The notes under the pieces: model-generated
What the model was told of the DNA's origin: nothing
Seen by the model: only the letters and a program-made list of their open reading frames with translations
Databases searched by the model: none
Source: an uncultured Clostridia bacterium
GTDB taxonomy: Bacteria > Bacillota > Clostridia > Lachnospirales > CAMVHY01
Direction of reading: 5' to 3'
DNA: 11,018 nucleotides
NCBI GenBank assembly: GCA_947167415.1
Contig: CAMVHY010000020.1
Span: forward strand, 1 to 11,018
Shown: positions 5,716-11,018 of the stretch, in pieces
Numbering within the stretch: the stretch's first letter is position 1
Layout: every line of letters begins with the position of its first letter
Translations under genes and position numbers: made by a program

Positions 5716-8700
5716 ATGGAAGATTTGAAAAAAGAAGAAAGAGTAAAATTGCCAGAAGGTTGGAATAGTTATAATAAAACTTGGATTACAAAAGACGGTT
5801 TTAAAGATCAAAAAGGGAAAGAGATAACTGACATAGATGACAAAATAAAAAAATTTATTGAGTTGTTGGATAAAGTTAAAGTGTCAGAAATTAAAGGCGG
5901 CGTTACTAATTTTTGTTTTAGATTTCCAGATATCGTTAAAAATGTTTTCGGAACGGAGTGCAAATTACAAAAAGGAGGATTGTTTAAAAAAGGCAAAAGT
6001 ACAAATCCATTTGATCATCAAAATTTTTGTGATACGATTTTTGGTTTTATAAACAAAAATTCTGGAAGTGAAGATGCAAAAAAACAAAATTATTGCTTGC
6101 TGTTTGAAATGATTTTTATGAAATCTGGTTTTATTGGGAATAATGATAGTTTCAAATATGATGGGGTATTAAAAAATACAGAGAGTCATATACGAAATAT
6201 ATTTGATAAAAAGACATGGGAGCATATGCCCATAATAAGTTCTCTGTTTATGCAAATGTTATACTCGAAAATCAATGCGGAAGATATTAAAAAACATAAT
6301 TTAAAGTTTGTTTTGAAAGCAAAAAATGAAGGAGACAATACTCAAGAAATTTCAAGTTATGGTTCTATAATTGTAGACGATAATTCTATAAATATAAACG
6401 AAGAAACAAAAGAAACGAAAATCGAAGCTCTCAATGAATTGAAATTGTCGTATTATGAAGCGTTACTTAAATATAAATTCGATCCCAAAACAAGCAAAGA
6501 GTTTTTTAATTCGATATCTTTTACTCCGGATAATTATGAAAAAAGCAATTTAGTGGAGCAAATTAATCAATACACGAGCGAGAACATTCTACAAAATGAT
6601 AAACAAAATTTGCAAAAATTAAGATCGCTTCCTGAAGAAATAATCGAATCTAAGTTAAACCCTAAAGATAAATCTGAGTTATTGACAAATTTATTTCATG
6701 AAGCAAGTAAAATCACATATAAATACAGCGACATCTGTTGGAATATGGCAGAAGCAGCAATGAAAAACTTATCTAAACTGATCAATGAAATTAAAACGGA
6801 ATGTGATACGGAATGTGATACGGAATGTGGTATATTTTACCTATCGGGTGCTTTAAATTCAGTGTGTAGTTTTGCTTTATCAAAAAAATTCAAAAGTGCA
6901 TATGAAAAAGTTTCTCAAGCCTTTATTTTGGTCGTCCCATCGATTAACACGAGCAATTTTAAGAATTTACTTAAGTTGCTTCGAGGAGATACCACAAAAG
7001 ATCCAACAAGCAGTTATCTTGGTGTCATCAATTCGGTGGCAAAAGAATTAGCAAATGCTCAAGAGACAAATCAGGCAACTCACAAACTTGAGCATTTGCT
7101 TGATTTGGTAAAATGCGAAGAGAAAAAAGATGAAAATAAAAATTCACAGGACCAAGATCAAAAGAAAAATGCATTAAATAAAAAAGAAGAATCAAAGAAC
7201 AAAAAATTGGAGAGCAAAAAAAATGTTGAGATTGTAAATAAAAATATTAATAGCGAGATTTTTCAATGGTTGTTTTGTGCGATAGATAAATGTTATCCTT
7301 TGTTTGATAATAAAAATAAGTTTAACCGTAATAATTTTAGTAAACGCGGTGAATTACGTAACACATTATTTGAAAACTTTCTCAAAGTTGATAAAGGTTT
7401 AAGAAATGCTCAAAATACTTGTTTGTTCGTTGAGACACAGGTAATGAATCAAGATACTCTAAATAAAATTAATGATAAAGATAGTGTGTGCAGTGAATTA
7501 GAGTTTTTGATTAGAGTAGTCATTGATGGGCACAAAAAATTTTCATTAGATCCAAATAAGTCTGTAGTTACATCGAACGAAATTCAAAAGTTGATTGGAA
7601 CTATAGAACAATACTTTCCTTCAAGTAACAAAGATGACAAAGAAGCAAATAACAACAATCGATATAAATTGATTAAATATTTATTTGAATTGCTTAAAGG
7701 GCAAAATATTGACAGCAATGTTTTTATGTCGTTGTTTAACAAAATAGATGGAGAATTTACTTTGTTATCTGAAGGTGAAAAAAACACGATTTCGTCAAAA
7801 CTGGAAGCAGAAGATTTGAAAAAACGAAATGAATTACTGGGCAAGTTATCTAACGTTTCTGCGATAGTAGATAGTAAAAAAAATAAAACTGCCCAAGGCA
7901 AATATTTTAATACAGTAAATCAAATGATAAATGTTTATAAATCCGATTTTTTAAGAGAAAACGCTGTTAATATGATTATTGATAAAGATAAAAATAAAAA
8001 TGAAGATGAAAAAAAGAAGCTCATATTAGAATCTTTGATAAGAATGACTATCTTGGGACAAGTAAAATTGTCGCTAGAGCCTACGAAATCTAAAGTAAAA
8101 TATAAAGATATTATGGAATTGATTGATATTGTAGAAAAAAGTTTTCCTTCAGATTCAGAAGATGACAAAAACAATAGGTATAATCTAATTAAATGTTTAT
8201 TTGAGCAGTTTAATATCGTAAAAGATTTTTTGTTTCCTTGTGATGAAATATGGGATAGCATTACGAAGTTTGCCTTCAGCAACATAACGGAAACTCTCAT
8301 ACAGGGATGGAGACTAACGTCGAATTTGATTACACGAAAAAAAAAAATTACAGATTTTTTCCAGTCATCGAAAGAATCAGCAGAAAAAATAGAAGAAACA
8401 AAAGACAAGGTATCAGATGTAAAAAACACGCAAGAAAAACCAGAAAATGCACCAAAGGAAGAGAAAAACAAAAAAGCACCGAAGAAAATTTTAAGCTATA
8501 GAGAAATTTTGCCAGCCCAAATAAGTGGTGCAGTTAACAATTACAACGGAAACCTTAAGAAAGACCAAATTAATGAAAAATTTAATTTAGATACACAAAT
8601 TTTTGACGATATAAAAAGACATAACGTTATGAAAAAAATATCTGAACTAAATAAAATAATAAATAATAATTCACCTGATCTAAAAAATCCTGTGATTGGC

Positions 8701-11018
8701 ATTTTTTGGTTCTTGTCTGATAAAAAGTTTAATTTAAATCAATTTTTGTCTGATTTTGAAAGCAATTATTTGAACACAGTTGTAGATCTTATAAATCTCG
8801 GAAGTAAAGTGTTAGATTTGTTTATAACAAAACAAGACGTTACAAAAGAAACCGGGGAATTATTTAAATCCAAAGATAAAAACAAAAACGAAAACAACGG
8901 CGACAAATTTAATTCAAAGCTTGTATACAATGAGAAACTGCAACACATGAATGAATTAATAATAAGTAATTTTATTCAGCAAGGAATTAAAAAAGTTGTT
9001 GAGAATTTGAATAAGTTTTTTGGTAAGTCGTTTAAGGATGAAAAGGGTGAAGACGAAAATTTAATCGAAGATGAAAATTTAATAAATGAAAAACGTCGAT
9101 GCAACATACCACAAGATAAAATAGATGCAGTGTCACAAAAAATAGCTTCGGCACTGTTGAAAAAATTGGGTTCTGTTTATGGTCTTATTTCTAAAATTCA
9201 GACGGTTGCTCAAAATATAGGTAAAAATGGGGAATATAATACGACTGCCTCAGCAATTTTTGATTTTGTTTTGGACTGTATTAACGATGAAAATGATAAA
9301 GATAGCAATTTACTCTTATTGTTGTTAGAATTGGTAGGTGTATTTGATTTTGGAAATTTAAATATCGAAAAAGATTCTGTGCAGTCAAAAAAGATAATAT
9401 ATAGCGTGATAAATTCTTTCATGGGTTTAATTACTTTAAGCAAAGCTTTGGATTATGATACAGAGATTTTTGCCAATGATAAAAATATAAATAAAAAGAA
9501 AAAAACAACCGATAAATTAATTAATTTACTGAAAAAAATTGTTGACACCAAGAAATTTAAAGATTTTGTTGAAAAGCTTTTAAGCGAAGAATATGTAAAT
9601 AAAATCGGCCAGTTAATTAATGATGTGTCCAAATTAAAATTTGAAGATTGTGCATATCTTTTGTGTAGCAATGAAATTTTGGCACAAAATAAAGAAAACC
9701 AGAGAGAGGATGAGAAAGTTAAAGAAGAAAAAAATCAAAATATAGTTAATGCCATAAATGTCATAAATGAGAAAGACAATGAAGATAAATTGTTAGATAA
9801 CAAGAATTTGATTAAAGAGGAGAATGGAAAAGAAAGTAAACTGGATATAATTTTAGATCAGACTGCTATGTTTGTTTGGTTGCGCAAAAATACAAATGAC
9901 AAAACAGTATTTTTCGCTTTAACAAAAAGTTTATCGGATGAGAAAAAAATAAAAGAATTTGATGAGTATAAAAAAGAGCAAATCAAAAACGACAAGAAAG
10001 AACAAACGAAGGTAGAAAACATTGAAGTTAACGACAACACAAGTGAAAAAGAGAAGATTGATCCTAATGTGAATAAAATCGAAAATGATCTCGATTTAAA
10101 CAACAATAAACAACTGGAAAATGATATAACTAAAAAAAACCAAATTGAAAAAAATTTAAATAGTAATGAGCTTAAAGATGAGATAAACAATGGCAAGGAC
10201 AATATAAATAAAATAAATATTGATACAAATATCCAGGGAAATGAGTTTGATAAAAATAAATATGAAGAAATGATGCGAAATGAAATAATTGTTATCAAAA
10301 AGAAAAAGCCAACAAAGCCAACAAAAATAAAATTTGTGCTGGATAAAAAGAATGGTGACAAAAAAGAAAACGGTCAAAATAAAGTTGAAACAAATACAAT
10401 AAAGCATAAGCATATTGAAGGTAATCAAATGAATAAAAACGATGATATTGGTGGCAATGGAGAAAAAGCCAACAAATTCACCACAGAGAAAGTTGAAATT
10501 AATAATGGTAATCTATTTGAAAAAGGGATAAATGGTAAACAAGGTAATGCAAAACAGAGTGAAAACAAAATTGGTGAAGATAACAACAATATTGACAACA
10601 AACAAAAACAAAGCAACGTCGGAGAAAAACAAAAGAAAATTTTTGATTCAATTAGAAAGTTTTTCGATCAAAATAAAAAGACTGAAGATGAGAAGAAAAA
10701 TATTAATAATAAAAAAACAAGTAAAAGAAAACATTCTTTTACACTTAAAGGTAAATTTTTACTTGATGAGCAAAACGAAAGTAAAATCGATAATCAAATT
10801 AAAATAAATAACAAAAATAAGGATAAAACTAAAAATACAAATAGTAGTGTTGGAGGTAATGTTGGGGCGACTGAAAATAATTTTCACGCAAACCTTACAA
10901 ACATAAAAGAAATTGACATTAAAAATAAAATCATCATTGAAGAAGTTGAAGAAAAAGAAAGAAAAGAACAAGAAAGATTAGAAAAAGAAAGATTAGAAAG
11001 AGAAGAAGAAGAAAGAAT
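5716..11018 (+). CDS. Giant Lys/Asn/Glu-rich multidomain protein of unknown function, 3' end outside window
   Basis: One frame runs without a stop from the ATG at 5716 to the window edge: 1767 codons so far. I recognise no family. There is no signal peptide and no membrane segment in the part seen, so it is probably cytoplasmic or leaves by an unusual route. Residues 1-467 look helical and globular, with several Cys and Trp. A charged linker (about 468-509) leads to two diverged tandem modules (510-663 and 664-835). A second charged linker (about 886-926) and more helical, Leu-rich sequence run to about 1414. From 1415 the chain is an Asn/Lys/Glu-rich low-complexity tail, entering an Arg/Glu-rich helix from 1736. 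It has its own perfect-hexamer promoter and strong ribosome site, suggesting high expression. A surface, cytoskeletal or host-directed protein are all possible; none is shown by sequence. Confidence 0.93.
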   Translation, partial: MEDLKKEERVKLPEGWNSYNKTWITKDGFKDQKGKEITDIDDKIKKFIELLDKVKVSEIKGGVTNFCFRFPDIVKNVFGTECKLQKGGLFKKGKSTNPFDHQNFCDTIFGFINKNSGSEDAKKQNYCLLFEMIFMKSGFIGNNDSFKYDGVLKNTESHIRNIFDKKTWEHMPIISSLFMQMLYSKINAEDIKKHNLKFVLKAKNEGDNTQEISSYGSIIVDDNSININEETKETKIEALNELKLSYYEALLKYKFDPKTSKEFFNSISFTPDNYEKSNLVEQINQYTSENILQNDKQNLQKLRSLPEEIIESKLNPKDKSELLTNLFHEASKITYKYSDICWNMAEAAMKNLSKLINEIKTECDTECDTECGIFYLSGALNSVCSFALSKKFKSAYEKVSQAFILVVPSINTSNFKNLLKLLRGDTTKDPTSSYLGVINSVAKELANAQETNQATHKLEHLLDLVKCEEKKDENKNSQDQDQKKNALNKKEESKNKKLESKKNVEIVNKNINSEIFQWLFCAIDKCYPLFDNKNKFNRNNFSKRGELRNTLFENFLKVDKGLRNAQNTCLFVETQVMNQDTLNKINDKDSVCSELEFLIRVVIDGHKKFSLDPNKSVVTSNEIQKLIGTIEQYFPSSNKDDKEANNNNRYKLIKYLFELLKGQNIDSNVFMSLFNKIDGEFTLLSEGEKNTISSKLEAEDLKKRNELLGKLSNVSAIVDSKKNKTAQGKYFNTVNQMINVYKSDFLRENAVNMIIDKDKNKNEDEKKKLILESLIRMTILGQVKLSLEPTKSKVKYKDIMELIDIVEKSFPSDSEDDKNNRYNLIKCLFEQFNIVKDFLFPCDEIWDSITKFAFSNITETLIQGWRLTSNLITRKKKITDFFQSSKESAEKIEETKDKVSDVKNTQEKPENAPKEEKNKKAPKKILSYREILPAQISGAVNNYNGNLKKDQINEKFNLDTQIFDDIKRHNVMKKISELNKIINNNSPDLKNPVIGIFWFLSDKKFNLNQFLSDFESNYLNTVVDLINLGSKVLDLFITKQDVTKETGELFKSKDKNKNENNGDKFNSKLVYNEKLQHMNELIISNFIQQGIKKVVENLNKFFGKSFKDEKGEDENLIEDENLINEKRRCNIPQDKIDAVSQKIASALLKKLGSVYGLISKIQTVAQNIGKNGEYNTTASAIFDFVLDCINDENDKDSNLLLLLLELVGVFDFGNLNIEKDSVQSKKIIYSVINSFMGLITLSKALDYDTEIFANDKNINKKKKTTDKLINLLKKIVDTKKFKDFVEKLLSEEYVNKIGQLINDVSKLKFEDCAYLLCSNEILAQNKENQREDEKVKEEKNQNIVNAINVINEKDNEDKLLDNKNLIKEENGKESKLDIILDQTAMFVWLRKNTNDKTVFFALTKSLSDEKKIKEFDEYKKEQIKNDKKEQTKVENIEVNDNTSEKEKIDPNVNKIENDLDLNNNKQLENDITKKNQIEKNLNSNELKDEINNGKDNINKINIDTNIQGNEFDKNKYEEMMRNEIIVIKKKKPTKPTKIKFVLDKKNGDKKENGQNKVETNTIKHKHIEGNQMNKNDDIGGNGEKANKFTTEKVEINNGNLFEKGINGKQGNAKQSENKIGEDNNNIDNKQKQSNVGEKQKKIFDSIRKFFDQNKKTEDEKKNINNKKTSKRKHSFTLKGKFLLDEQNESKIDNQIKINNKNKDKTKNTNSSVGGNVGATENNFHANLTNIKEIDIKNKIIIEEVEEKERKEQERLEKERLEREEEER
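6796..6831 (+). repeat. 12-bp tandem repeat, three copies, encoding TEC motifs
   Basis: Three copies of a 12-base unit, ACGGAATGTGAT, stand in tandem, the third differing in its next-to-last base. They encode TECD, TECD, TECG (residues 361-372 of the giant protein), placing three Cys at four-residue spacing. The unit is a multiple of three, so changes in copy number keep the frame. Confidence 0.85.
7243..8220 (+). repeat. Diverged tandem duplication of a 154-172 residue module in the giant protein
   Basis: Module 1 (7243-7704) and module 2 (7705-8220) align along their length. Paired landmarks, in order, are NINSEIFQWLF with NIDSNVFMSLF, FSKRGEL with LKKRNEL, NAQNT with TAQGK, INDKDS with IIDKDK, FLIRVVIDG with SLIRMTILG, FSLDPNKS with LSLEPTKS, and RYKLIKYLFE with RYNLIKCLFE. 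Module 2 carries a charged insertion of about 16 residues before its LIR motif. The DNA has diverged far more than the repeats of the first gene, so this is an old duplication. Confidence 0.85.
9049..9084 (+). repeat. 18-bp tandem duplication encoding EDENLI twice
   Basis: Bases 9049-9066 and 9067-9084 differ at two positions and both encode EDENLI in the giant protein. It is a small in-frame duplication in a charged loop, with no evident function. Confidence 0.75.

Noticed and set aside
7935..8471. 178-codon antisense frame
   Set aside because: It lies wholly inside the giant + strand frame, is rich in Ser/Phe as expected from the complement of Lys/Glu/Asp codons, and has no ribosome site I can see. 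The same holds for antisense frames at 7584-7901, 9858-10361 and 10759-10971.
8307..8501. 64-codon + strand frame overlapping the giant gene
   Set aside because: It is an out-of-frame shadow with no ribosome site. It matters only as the frame entered if the A11 tract gained a base.

Overview
The window is very A+T-rich, and every gene I can support is on the + strand. A GT4 glycosyltransferase, two DUF4330-type membrane proteins and a pyruvyl transferase of the CsaB type lie together. Shine-Dalgarno signals are Bacillota-like and one promoter has perfect sigma-70/sigma-A hexamers. I infer a low-GC, Gram-positive (Bacillota, probably clostridial) bacterium, perhaps host-associated given the base composition. 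I cannot name the species. Genes with a visible stop end in TAA or TAG, and TGG encodes Trp; nothing suggests a variant code.

Layout. (1) 1-932: the 3' part of a repeat protein that begins before the window. It has degenerate hydrophilic repeats, partly near-identical in DNA, then a hydrophobic hairpin and a Cys-rich segment, and is closed by a hairpin terminator. (2) 1030-5385: a tight four-gene set of GT4 glycosyltransferase, two single-pass DUF4330-like proteins, and a 737-residue fusion of a GT4 domain with a CsaB-type pyruvyl transferase, followed by a terminator. The set looks devoted to making and pyruvylating a cell-wall polysaccharide, the known anchor for SLH-domain surface proteins. 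(3) 5386-5715: a 330-base intergenic region with that terminator, a 108-bp segment bounded by 10-bp inverted repeats and holding a 30-codon antisense frame, a direct repeat touching a perfect TTGACA-18-TATAAT promoter, and a strong Shine-Dalgarno site. (4) 5716-11018: one uninterrupted reading frame of at least 1767 codons running off the window edge. It is easily missed because no stop lies inside the window, and several antisense frames overlap it.

The giant protein is the main unknown. It has no signal peptide or membrane segment in the part seen. It is built from predicted helical blocks separated by Lys/Glu/Asn-rich linkers, contains a diverged tandem duplication of about 155-170 residues, and ends (in this window) in a long Asn/Lys/Glu-rich tail running into an Arg/Glu-rich helix. 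I recognise no family. Its promoter and ribosome binding site suggest strong expression, and the terminator upstream suggests it is its own transcription unit.
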